This document shows, one piece after another, positions 1 through 9,500 of a DNA stretch of 11,581 nt. Within the stretch, counting starts at the first letter, position 1. Every line of letters starts with the position of its first letter. Location of the stretch: positions 1 through 11,581 of the forward strand of contig JBNJEM010000195.1 of assembly GCA_051745935.1 (NCBI GenBank). Direction: 5' to 3'. This stretch comes from JBNJEM01 sp051745935. GTDB lineage: Bacteria > Planctomycetota > Planctomycetia > Pirellulales > Pirellulaceae. The notes beneath the pieces are model-generated. The model did not search any database and was not told the DNA's origin. It saw only the letters and a list, made by a program, of their open reading frames with translations. The translations under genes and the position numbers were made by a program.

Positions 1-76
1 TAAAATGGCGGACCCTTCTTAGGAGCCCATATAGTGAACACATACCCCCCCCCTGGTCTCGCGCGGACCAAGTTAT

Positions 77-236
77 GACCGAGGCCCGCGAATACAGGGG
101 GGAAGTCTACGCAGGCGTCCAGCAAACTGTCTAACTCCGGAGAAGGACATTCGTGGTCTGCTTCATTCGCGCGGTGCGAAGATGGCCGATTTTGGGGCCC
201 GCGCGAATTCAGTTGACCGCGAATACAGCCTCGGTC
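77..236. repeat. Short direct and inverted repeat pieces in non-coding DNA
   Basis: A 12-bp sequence, CCGCGAATACAG, occurs twice in the same orientation (86-97 and 217-228). A 9-bp sequence GACCGAGGC (77-85) is matched by its reverse complement GCCTCGGTC (228-236), so the direct repeats sit just inside an inverted pair. The rest of 1-291 shows no start codon with a credible frame. It includes a run of nine C (45-53). Function is unknown; it could be degenerate repeat debris or part of a structured transcript. The repeats are seen directly and any role is guesswork. Confidence 0.3.
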
Positions 237-238
237 GT

Positions 239-265
239 GGGACGGGATGAGTAGCGACCCGTCCC
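239..265 (-). terminator. Hairpin downstream of the DUF362 gene, possible terminator
   Basis: GGGACGGG (239-246) and CCCGTCCC (258-265) form a perfect 8-bp GC-rich stem around an 11-nt loop. The hairpin lies about 26 nt beyond the stop codon of the minus-strand DUF362 gene, where a terminator or 3'-end stabilising structure would be expected. No T run follows the stem on the minus strand, so it is not a classical intrinsic terminator. It may still mark the transcript end or block exonucleases. Confidence 0.4.
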
Positions 266-291
266 TATCGGGCGGCGTGGAAAAACGGCGG

Positions 292-1512
292 TTATTTGTC
301 TTCCCGTTCGGCGTCCGAGCCCCCACCCGGAGGGGGAGGTTTCTGGGCGAGGGCGGCTAGAATCTGGCTTCCCACCGGCGGGCACCCCGGCACGAACACG
401 CCTTGGTGCTTGTGTTTAGCCGTGCAGTTGCCGAGGCAGAGGGTTTGTTCGGGAAGTTCCGTATGCCCCTTGCCAATCGCCACATTGATGGGGCTTTCCG
501 TGCCGAAATAATCAAAGAGACGTTCGCGGTGTTGAGTGAGGAACAGGAGCAATGTCGACTGGCAGGCACTGCACGATCGGTTGTCCCAAAGGGTGACGTT
601 GGGAAACTGAATCGCCAGATTCTCCGGGGGCCGAAGAAACGGCGATATCCAGTCTTGCCAGTTCTCCGGTGCGACCGCGATCCGATTTAAGTCAATCGTG
701 CCATAGCCGCGAGCCGCGCCGATGCGCAGATGCGGAACCTGCTCGGCTTTCAGCCCCATGAGCCGGCATGCAACGGCATCGGCGGCGAAGGCGTCGGCTC
801 CCGCCACGACGACATCCAGCGGTTTGGGCCGCCCCGCGCTCGGCCCCAATCCTTCCATGCCCACCGTGCCGTCGATCAGGGTTAAGTGCGGGCGGAGCAC
901 GGCGGACATATCGGCGATGGCCACGTTAATCGGTTTCTCGTCGCTCCCCTCCAACGGTGGCAACATGTGCAACTGGACCTTGCTCTTTCGCCAAAGGCAG
1001 CCCTTCATGTTTTTCACCCCCAGCGTGGCCCCCGTGTGCATGTGCGTTTTCATGACCGGTATGGAGACCACGAAGTCGAATTCGAGGGCCTCGGGGCATC
1101 CCTTGAGCCGGTGGACCACGTGCCCGTCGGGCACGTCCAACTCAACGCAGTCCCGCCGATCCATGTCGATGAGCGGGCAATCACGGGCTTGAGCAACGGC
1201 CGTCACGCCCGATTGTTCAAAGGCCTTCATGACGTCGACCCCCATAATCGGGCTCTCGCCCACCGCGACCTCCGCCCCCGCCTGTCGTAAAACATCGATG
1301 GCGGCGGCAACCACCCGCGGATGGGTGTTCACGCCGGTCGCCGGAGAGGCCAACCGCCCGATATTTGGCTTTAACAGGACGCGTTTTTCACGCGCCGCGG
1401 TTAGGTCCAGCAGCGCTAGTGCCGCGCATGCATTCGCGTAGGGACCGCCGCCATGGGCCACAAACACCGAGGGACGCCGCGCCGAAAGTAGAAACGGATT
1501 GGTAGGGATCAT
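292..1512 (-). CDS. DUF362 domain-containing protein with C-terminal cysteine cluster
   Basis: A 406-residue protein of the DUF362 family, whose biochemical role is mostly undefined; some members carry iron-sulfur clusters. Family marks are LLKPNIG (46-52), the P-x-TG-x-N-THP stretch (57-65), GES (85-87) and the K-T-H...G-V-K-N-M-K-G core (155-171). Most of the length is this domain. The C-terminal part has cysteines at 314 and 317 (CSAC), 359 and 363 (CLGNC) and 377 inside PGCPP, a motif also found at an Fe-S ligand of NuoB-type and hydrogenase small subunits. Cluster binding is therefore plausible but inferred. There is no Tat or Sec signal and no membrane segment, so it is probably cytoplasmic. 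The tail is proline- and glycine-rich. The ATG at 1512 has only a weak upstream GAAGAA as ribosome site. It lies 109 bp behind the oxidoreductase gene on the same strand and may share its transcript. Confidence 0.85.
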   Translation of the reverse strand: MIPTNPFLLSARRPSVFVAHGGGPYANACAALALLDLTAAREKRVLLKPNIGRLASPATGVNTHPRVVAAAIDVLRQAGAEVAVGESPIMGVDVMKAFEQSGVTAVAQARDCPLIDMDRRDCVELDVPDGHVVHRLKGCPEALEFDFVVSIPVMKTHMHTGATLGVKNMKGCLWRKSKVQLHMLPPLEGSDEKPINVAIADMSAVLRPHLTLIDGTVGMEGLGPSAGRPKPLDVVVAGADAFAADAVACRLMGLKAEQVPHLRIGAARGYGTIDLNRIAVAPENWQDWISPFLRPPENLAIQFPNVTLWDNRSCSACQSTLLLFLTQHRERLFDYFGTESPINVAIGKGHTELPEQTLCLGNCTAKHKHQGVFVPGCPPVGSQILAALAQKPPPPGGGSDAEREDK

Positions 1513-1621
1513 TCGCGTATTCTTCAGGCCGATGCCAAACTTTCAACCCGCCGCCGTATCGAGTTTTTCCCCGGGCCGATGCCCGACAAGGGCGACGTCT
1601 CGTGGAGCGGTTGATTTCCGG

Positions 1622-3049
1622 CTATCCTTCCAGCGACCAGCCGTTGTGATAGGGCTCTCGAATCAGTTCATCCGCCTTCTCGTGATTGGTGATCCGCATG
1701 GCCTCCGCGTCGTACTCGATGGGCTCGTCAACCCGGATTGCCAAGTTGCCGAGGAGGACGAATTCGGTGAGGGGGCCGGCCCAGGGGAAATCACAGCCGG
1801 CGCGTTGACCACCGCGGCAGGCTTCCATCCACTCGCTCCACGTCCCCCCTCGCCGCTCCAACGTTTTCGGAACTTCGGCGGCCATCTTCTTTCTGGATTC
1901 AGTAAGGACTTTGTCCTCGACCATCACGCCCTCATCGCCCACATAGAGCGCGCCCCCGGCTGGCAGGCCTCCGGGCAATTCCGGCGGACAAGGGGGTTTC
2001 AAGCCCCCATCGTACCAGATGACTCGCACGGGCGGCATGCCTTCCCGCTGAGGATATTCATAGGTCACGATGGACGCCAGCGGGGCGGACTCCGGGTAGA
2101 GTTTGGTCGAGGTGGCCATCACGCGCGTCGGATAGCGAAGTTTGAGTGCCCGTTGAGGTCTGTTGAAATAGTGGCACCCCATGTCGCCCAAGGAGCCCGT
2201 GCCGAAATCCCACCAGCCGCGGAAATTCCAGGGGTGATACACCGCGTCGCGAACCGGTCCCCGCAGGCTTATCACGCCCGAGAGAGCCGGATGCCCCTTC
2301 GGCCACCGCGCCACGTAGGGACGCATGCGCGACGGGCCAACCCAAGCCTTCCAATCGAACGTTTCAGGGACCGGATCTTCCCCTTGCGGCCGGTTCATGC
2401 CCTGAGGCCACCACGGGCGATCCGTCCACACATGGCATTCGCGCACCGGCCCAATGACCCCCGCCCCAATCAGTTCGGAGGTCCGGCATCCCGCTTCGCC
2501 GGTGTTGGGCGAGGCGGTCACCTGAGTGGCCACGCCGCTTTGTTGAGCCACATCCACGACCGCGCGACATTCCCGGACGGTGCGCGTCAATGGCTTGACG
2601 CAGCAGACATGTTTTTTTCGGCGCAAGGCGGGTAGCGTGATGATCGCATGCGTGTGATCCGGCGTGCCGCAATACACCGCATCGATCTTGTCGGCTTCCT
2701 TGTCCAGCATTTCGAGAAAATCCCGGTAACGCCGGGCTTGCGGCCAGCGGTCGTATGCTTTCTTTGCATACTGGTCATCAATGTCGCACAGCACGCTGAT
2801 TTGAAATCCAGCTCGCTCACACGCCTGAACTTGCCCGTACCCCACGCCACCCACGCCCACCCCAGCGAGCACCGGCTTCTCACTGGGCGAGAGGTGGCTC
2901 GGTCCACCCAACACGTGACGCGGAACCACCGAAAACGCGGCCAAACCGGCCCCTCCGGCGCCCAGAAAACGACGACGCGACAGGCGATGACGCTGGTTTG
3001 GGGCCAAAGGTTGATTCGCGGAATGCTTGGCTGGTCGATTCACGGACAT
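1622..3049 (-). CDS. Tat-exported Gfo/Idh/MocA family oxidoreductase
   Basis: A 475-residue NAD(P)-dependent oxidoreductase-like protein, probably acting on a sugar or polyol outside the cytoplasm; the substrate cannot be read from sequence. The N-terminus has a twin-arginine signal, SRRRFL at 24-29, followed by a short hydrophobic Gly/Ala stretch to about residue 48. The Rossmann fold follows, with G65-x-G67-x-x-G70, the acidic strand end C88-D89, and the CGTPDHTHA loop (127-135). The usual E-K-P motif reads V151-K152-P153: the lysine is kept, the glutamate is not. The C-terminal domain has HVWTDRPWWPQG (206-217) and GWWDFGTGSLGDMGCH (278-293), typical of the large secreted planctomycete group. 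Length fits that group. The ATG at 3049 is supported by GGGAGG 9 nt upstream. It is the first gene of a possible two-gene unit with the DUF362 gene and diverges from uvrA. Confidence 0.92.
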   Translation of the reverse strand: MSVNRPAKHSANQPLAPNQRHRLSRRRFLGAGGAGLAAFSVVPRHVLGGPSHLSPSEKPVLAGVGVGGVGYGQVQACERAGFQISVLCDIDDQYAKKAYDRWPQARRYRDFLEMLDKEADKIDAVYCGTPDHTHAIITLPALRRKKHVCCVKPLTRTVRECRAVVDVAQQSGVATQVTASPNTGEAGCRTSELIGAGVIGPVRECHVWTDRPWWPQGMNRPQGEDPVPETFDWKAWVGPSRMRPYVARWPKGHPALSGVISLRGPVRDAVYHPWNFRGWWDFGTGSLGDMGCHYFNRPQRALKLRYPTRVMATSTKLYPESAPLASIVTYEYPQREGMPPVRVIWYDGGLKPPCPPELPGGLPAGGALYVGDEGVMVEDKVLTESRKKMAAEVPKTLERRGGTWSEWMEACRGGQRAGCDFPWAGPLTEFVLLGNLAIRVDEPIEYDAEAMRITNHEKADELIREPYHNGWSLEG

Positions 3050-3058
3050 GGCAAGTCG

Positions 3059-3064
3059 CCTCCC
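3059..3064 (-). promoter_or_regulatory. Shine-Dalgarno site of the Gfo/Idh/MocA gene
   Basis: On the minus strand the sequence GGGAGG lies 9 nt before the ATG at 3049. This fixes the start that includes the twin-arginine signal, since no equally good site precedes a later ATG. Confidence 0.7.
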
Positions 3065-3426
3065 AACTACTTATGTACCCACTGTATCCACAAAATGTGA
3101 TGCCGGCGGCGGGCAAACAGCCTACAGGGCACCACAACACACCACTCATCACGGGCCGGTCGTTCATCCGGGAAATACTTGACCACATTGGTATGATTTC
3201 CGGTCACGCGCGGCGCATGATGCGTTTTATCCGGGTCGCGGATGACTTTCTCCGGCGCGAGTCCGACCAACGGGACGACGGCTTGCGCCGGGCCGCTTTC
3301 CACCCGGAAAAATCCAACCGCCTGACATATATGATAACCTTTTGCCGCGCCGCGATGTTAGCCCTTCACGGAAAAAGACGGGCCTGGGAGACAGAGCATG
3401 GGCGGCTGGCCCCGCGAGTCGCTGGG
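3065..3426. other. Divergent intergenic region without a convincing gene
   Basis: Between the minus-strand oxidoreductase and plus-strand uvrA there are 461 bp (3050-3510). Open frames exist on both strands, for example minus 3303-3067 and 3454-3227 and plus 2998-3429. Their products are rich in Arg, Pro and His, carry no recognisable motif, and contradict one another by overlap. I see no tRNA, no repeat array and no strong hairpin with a T run. The region most likely holds the promoters of both flanking genes; I could not identify a convincing one for the minus-strand gene. Confidence 0.5.
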
Positions 3427-3455
3427 TGAACAAAGAGCCGCGATTGGGGTACAAT
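3427..3455 (+). promoter_or_regulatory. Candidate sigma-70-type promoter of uvrA
   Basis: TGAACA (3427-3432; four of six matches to TTGACA) and TACAAT (3450-3455; five of six to TATAAT) are separated by exactly 17 bp. Transcription would start near 3462, leaving a leader of about 50 nt before the ATG at 3511. It is the only pair this good I found close upstream of uvrA. Planctomycete promoters are poorly characterised, so the assignment rests on general bacterial consensus. Confidence 0.45.
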
Positions 3456-3464
3456 CATTGGTTT

Positions 3465-3481
3465 GTTCTGATTTCCTGTTC
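3465..3481 (+). promoter_or_regulatory. GTTC direct repeat at the uvrA transcription start, possible SOS operator
   Basis: GTTC occurs at 3465-3468 and 3478-3481, inside two copies of TGTTCT (3464-3469, 3477-3482) with a 13-bp period. The repeat lies just after the proposed promoter, a normal place for a repressor. Alphaproteobacterial LexA recognises a GTTC direct repeat, but with 7 bp between copies; here there are 9. uvrA is a classical SOS gene, so the match is suggestive, yet chance cannot be excluded in this pyrimidine-rich leader. Confidence 0.25.
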
Positions 3482-3510
3482 TCTTCTCTCAGAGCGGGTC
3501 TGGAATCGGT

Positions 3511-6500
3511 ATGCCGACTTCGGATGTAGTCATTCATGGTGCTCGGGAGCACAATCTGCGCAACGTGGACGTGGTGCTTCCTCGCAATCAACTGATTTGT
3601 TTGACCGGCGTTAGCGGGTCGGGAAAAAGCTCGCTGGCGTTCGACACGGTTTTTGCCGAAGGGCAGCGCCGTTACGTTGAAAGCCTCTCCAGCTATGCCC
3701 GCCATTTCCTGGGGCAGATGCCCAAGCCGGAGGTGGACAACATTACGGGCCTGAGCCCCTCCATTTCCATCTCGCAGAAGTCCGGGGGCAAGAACCCACG
3801 CTCCACCGTGGGAACCATCACCGAGGTTTCCGACTTTCTGCGGGTCCTCTTCGCGCGGGTGGGGCAAGGATTTTGCCCGGAATGCGGCCATCCCATAACC
3901 GCCCAATCCCGCGAACAGATCCTCGCTGGCATTTTGGCCATGCCCGAAAACACGCACTTCGCCGTGTTGGCGCCCTTGGTGCGGCAGCAGAAGGGCGCGT
4001 ACCGAGATCTGTTTTCCGACTTAAGGACCCAAGGGTTTTCCCGCGCTCGCGTCGACGGACGCATGGTTCATTTGAGCGATTCGTTGCAGCTTGATCGGCA
4101 GATGCGGCATGACATCGAGGTCGTCGTCGACCGGCTGGTTAACCAGGCCGGCGTTCGCACGCGGTTGGCGGAGGCCGTGGAACAAGCCTTGAAGCTGGGG
4201 CATGGCACATTGTTGGTCACGACGCGGATTGCTGAGCCCGGGGAGGGGGCCGGCGCGCCTGAAACGGAACCGGTACCAGAACGTACCGACCGGGTTTACT
4301 CGGCCCACTACGCGTGCACCCAGTGTCAAATCAGTTTCGAAGCGCCGAATCCCCAGTTGTTTAGCTTCAACAGCCCCCGGGGCATGTGCCCGCTCTGTGA
4401 CGGACTGGGGGAAATCTATTCGTTCGATCCGGAGCTGTTGATCCCCGATGATCGTCTTTCGTTCCAAAAGGGGTGCCTGGAGATCCTGGGCGGATGGAAG
4501 AAGATGGGGCGGTGGCGGCGGCACATCTACAAGAGCGTGGCGAGCACGGTTGAGCGAGTGAAGAAACTTGCGCCAGGAACCATGCTCGAAACACCCTGGC
4601 GTGATCTGCACCCTGAGTTGCAACGGTTGTGGTTGTGGGGCACCGGCAACCAACACATCACGTTTATCTGGCGAGGCGGCGCGTCGCCGATCAAACATGG
4701 GGGACGGTACGAAGGAATCATTCCGGAGTTAATGGGCAAATACCGCACGAGCAAGAGCGGCCCGCAGCGACGGAAACTGGAGAAATACATGCGGACGCTC
4801 CCGTGCTCTGAATGCGGGGGGGAGCGGCTGACGAAGCAAGCTCGAGCCGTTCGCATCACCACGCGGCATCCACGATTCCAAGACGCGCCGTCCCGATCGT
4901 TGCCGCAACTGTGCGGCCTTTCCATCAGCGACGCGGCGGCCTTTTTCGATGAACTCGAGCTCGATCAAGTAGGACACCTTATTGCCGCGGAAGTGCTCAA
5001 GGAGATTCGCGCTCGCCTGGGATTCCTGCTGAACGTGGGCCTTGATTATCTGACGCTGGATCGGACCGCCCCGACGCTCTCGGGCGGTGAGTCGCAGCGG
5101 ATCCGGTTGGCTAGCCAGATTGGATCAGGGCTGGCGGGCGTGTTGTATGTACTGGACGAACCCTCGATTGGCCTGCATTCTCGCGATAATAAACGTTTGC
5201 TGGATACCTTGCAGCAACTTCGTGACGTGGGAAACACGGTGGTCGTGGTCGAACATGATGAAGAGACGATGCGAGCGGCCGATCATGTCATCGACTTTGG
5301 GCCCGGGCCGGGAGTTCGCGGCGGGGACGTGGTCGCCGCCGGGTCCGCGGCCCAAATCATGAAAACGCCCGCTAGTATTACCGGGCAATACTTGTGCGGG
5401 AAGCTGAAAATCGATGTGCCCGCCGAGCGCCGCGAAATTCGCGATGAAGTGGTACGCGTCGTCGGCGCCTCGCACAACAATCTCAAACACGTCGACGTCG
5501 AGATTCCGACCGGGGCGTTCGTTTGCGTCACCGGTGTGTCGGGATCGGGCAAGAGTTCGCTGGTCAATGATATCCTGGTTGAGGTATTGCGGCGCGATCT
5601 GAACAAGGGGCTGGGGCAACCGGGAGCTCATCACCATTTGGAAGGCCTGGAACACCTGGATAAGCTGATTGCCATCGACCAGTCTCCCATCGGGCGGGTC
5701 CCGCGCAGTAATCCGGCCACGTACATCAAGGTGTTTGACGATATCCGTGACCTGTTTGCCCGGCTGCCCGAATCGAAGCTGCGCGGCTACATGCCGGGAC
5801 GTTTCAGCTTCAATGTCAAGGGAGGACGCTGCGAAGCGTGTAAGGGAAACGGCGCCACCCGTTTGGAAATGGACTTCTTGGCCGACGTCTGGGTCGACTG
5901 CCCGGTTTGTCAAGGGCATCGGTATAATCACGAGACACTGCAGGTCCGGTTCAAGGGGAAATCCATCGCTGACGTGTTGGAGATGGACGTGCAGCAAGCA
6001 TTGCAACTTTTCGAGAATATACCTCGGGTCGAACACAAGCTGCGGACGCTGCACAAGGTGGGGCTTGATTATTTGCAGCTGGGACAGCCCTCGCCCACGC
6101 TTTCCGGCGGTGAAGCTCAGCGCATCAAGCTGGCTCGAGAGCTGGTTAAGCGGAGTACCGGTCGGACGCTCTACCTGCTCGACGAGCCGACCACGGGGTT
6201 GCACTTCGCGGATATCCAGCTGCTGCTCGATGTGCTGCAGGGTTTTGTCGACGTGGGCAATACGGTACTGGTGGTCGAACACCATTTGGACGTGATCAAA
6301 CAAGCGGATTGGATCGTGGATCTCGGGCCGGAAGGTGGCGAGGAAGGCGGCAGGGTCGTGGCGGCGGGCACGCCCGAGCAGGTGGCCCGTTGTAAACAAT
6401 CCCATACCGGGCGAGCGTTGGCCCAAGTGCTCGCCACCGACCGGGGCGGCCGTGCAACGGGCGGCCGACGCCGGGGCAAAACCAAAGGGTCCCGAAAAAC

Positions 6501-9500
6501 GCCGGCGACCACGCTGACCGTCCAGGGCGCTCGGCAACACAATCTCAAATCCGTTGATGCGACATTGGAGCGCGAACGGATGACGGTGTTTTCCGGTCCG
6601 AGTGGTTCGGGGAAAACGTCGCTGGCCATGGACACCATCTACGCGGAAGGGCAACGCCGGTACGTGGAGAGCCTCAGCGCGTATGCCCGGCAGTTTGTCA
6701 GCCAAATGCAGAAACCGCGTTTGGATCATATCCATGGCTTGTCCCCGGCGATCGCGATCGAACAGCGGAACGTGGGCCATACGCCACGCAGCACGGTCGG
6801 CACGGTTACCGAGATCCACGACTACTTGCGAATTCTGTTTTCGCGTCTGGGAGTGCCGTATTGCCCGGATTGCGAAGTACCGATCGGCACGCAAAGCGTG
6901 GACGAGATTGTCGAGAAAGTCATGCGGGTGGCATCTGGTACACGACTCTACCTGTTGGCGCCCGTTGAAGTCAAAGTTGGACAAGACTACGAGACGCTTT
7001 GGAAAGAGGTGCAAGCGAACGGGTATCAACGAGTTCGCGTGGATGGTGAGATTCACGGGGTGGGCGAAGCGCCGTCGATTGACCGGCGTCGCAAGCACCG
7101 CGTCGAGATCGTCGTGGATCGCGTGGTTGTCAAGGAGGGGGCTCGGTCGCGTATCGCGGAATCCGTTGAAAACGGATTGGCGCTCGGGCAGGGCACGCTC
7201 ATGGTGGCCCGGGGGCAGCGGGATGTGCCGGAATCGCGGTGGGAGACGATACGTCACAGCCAGCATCTGGCCTGCGATCGCTGTGGACGCAGCTTTGAGC
7301 CACTCGCGCCGCACGCCTTTTCCTTCAATAGCCCGCTGGGATGGTGCAAGAATTGCGAAGGGCTGGGGACGGAGACGGGCGCGAATCCGGATGCGCTTCT
7401 GAAAGATTCGAAACTGACCTTGGCTGAAGGGGCCGTGGCCCTGTGGCCCCGCGTCGGGCACCCGGTTTCGCGATGGATGCTCGGCGCGTTGGAGCGGGCC
7501 ACTGGGATCCCGTTGGATGTACCGTTTGAGCAACTGAGCGCCCGCCATCGCCGGACCATCATGCACGGTCTCGGTGAACGGTGGCTGGATGTCCACATGG
7601 ACGGCGAGCCCGGGGGGCGTCCCCCGATATTCCGCTATCAGTTCAAGGGCCTGTATCCGGCCTTGGAAGAGGCCGCTCGGCTTTCTCCCGCTCTGCGATC
7701 GCGGCTGACCCACATGATTGACGACGTGCCCTGTTCAATGTGCGGGGGTAGCCGGTTGCGCGAAGACGCCGCCGCCGTCCGCTTCCAGGACGCGACGATC
7801 GACGAGCTGTGCCGCCGGCCGCTGGGCGACTTGCAGCGCGACATCGCGCGGTGGAACCTTTCGTCTCGGGACAAACACATTGCTGGAGAACTCCTGCGGG
7901 AAGTGGAAAGCCGCGTCGCGTTTCTCAACGACGTGGGTTTGGAGTACCTCACGCTGGCACGCGGGGCCGCTACCCTTTCCAATGGCGAAGCTCAGCGGAT
8001 TCGCTTGGCCAGCCAGTTGGGGAGCGGCTTGTGTGGCGTGCTCTACGTCTTGGACGAACCCACGATCGGCCTGCATCCGCGCGATAACGCGCGGTTGCTG
8101 GCGGCGCTGCACGGACTGCGCGACCTGGGCAACACGCTGATCGTGGTGGAACACGACCGTGACATCATCGAAGGCAGCGACCACGTTTGCGATTTTGGAC
8201 CGGGGGCCGGCAAACAGGGCGGTGCGATCGTTGCTCAGGGAAACCCCGCTCGACTGGCCAAGCAACGAGTTTCGGTAACCGGTCCGTTTTTGAGTGGCAA
8301 GCGGGCGATTTCAATCCCTGAAAATCGTCGCATGGTTCCCAGGAAAAAGGACGCTGATGACGACCAGCGAGCGAACAGTCGCCGGCAAACCACCACCCCC
8401 CAGCCGAATGGCCGGGGAACCTTTTCCGAAGCGTATCAGCCGCCGGCCGACGAGTGGCTGGAAGTGATCGGAGCACGGCACAACAACTTGTGTAACATCC
8501 ACGCCCGCGTCCCCTTGGGCACGTTGACCGTCATTACCGGCCCCAGCGGCAGTGGCAAGAGCTCCTTGGTCGATGATGTCCTTCATAAAGAGCTGGCGCG
8601 CCGCTTGCACCGCGCGGCCGTGATTCCCGGCGCTCACGACGGCATTCGAGGCATCAAGTACATTAACAAAGTGATTCGAGTCGATCAGCAGCCGCTCGGC
8701 AATTCACCCACCTCCAACCCCGCCACGTATACCGGTGTCTTTGAACTAATCAGAATGGTGTTCGCGGAATTGCCGGAAGCCAAAACACGCGGCTACTCAC
8801 AACGCCGCTTCAGCTTCAACGTGCCGGGAGGACGGTGCGATCGGTGTGAAGGGAACGGGAAACTTCGGATCGAAATGCATTTCCTGCCCGACGTGTGGGT
8901 CGAGTGTGATACGTGTGGTGGCCGTCGCTATAATCCCGAAACGCTGGCGGTGACATATCACGGCCGGTCCATCAGCGATGTGTTGGAGATGAGCTGTGGG
9001 GAAGCGCTGGAACTGTTCCACAATCTTCCCAGAATCCGCCGTGTTCTGCAGACCCTGTGTGACGTGGGGTTGGACTATCTGGCTTTGGGCCAGGCAGCCC
9101 CCACGCTCTCGGGCGGGGAAGCGCAACGCGTCAAATTAGCGGCTGAACTCGCCCGCCCGGACACCGGCCGCACGCTGTATCTGCTGGACGAGCCCACCAC
9201 CGGGCTCCATTTCCAAGACCTGGAAAAACTGCTGGAAGTGTTGCATCGCCTCGTCGATCTTGGCAATACAATCGTGGTGATCGAGCACAATCTGGACGTT
9301 ATCAAGTCAGCGGACTGGGTCATCGATCTTGGCCCCGAAGCGGGGGAACACGGCGGCCACGTCGTGGCCGCCGGGACGCCGGAACAAGTCGCTGAGCTGG
9401 CGAGTGCGCGGCGGCGGAAACAGGCCGAGGGGCATCGTTGCTACACCGGTGAATCGCTCCTCCCGGTGCTCGAAAGGGGACCCTACGAGCAACGACAGGT

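Noticed and set aside
45..53. Run of nine C as a phase-variable tract
   Set aside because: No coding frame or promoter that it could switch is visible beside it.
1572..1585. Hairpin CGGGC-4 nt-GCCCG between the oxidoreductase and DUF362 genes
   Set aside because: Only a 5-bp stem with no T run on the transcribed strand; not enough to call a terminator or processing site.
1499..2635. Long plus-strand open frame (378 codons)
   Set aside because: It lies antisense to the clearly recognisable Gfo/Idh/MocA gene; its product is rich in Arg, Pro and His and has no family motifs.
3067..3303. Minus-strand frame of 78 codons in the divergent intergenic region
   Set aside because: No recognisable motif, no good ribosome site, and it overlaps competing frames; treated as non-coding.
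5125..7713. Long minus-strand open frame (862 codons)
   Set aside because: It is antisense to conserved UvrA coding sequence. Long antisense frames are a normal by-product of GC-rich codon use, and the product shows no motif.
3511..9474. Possibility that the two UvrA units are an assembly artefact or a very recent duplication
   Set aside because: The units differ clearly in sequence, insertion domain and linkers (for example LSNGE versus LSGGE), so they are diverged copies, and the frame is open throughout.
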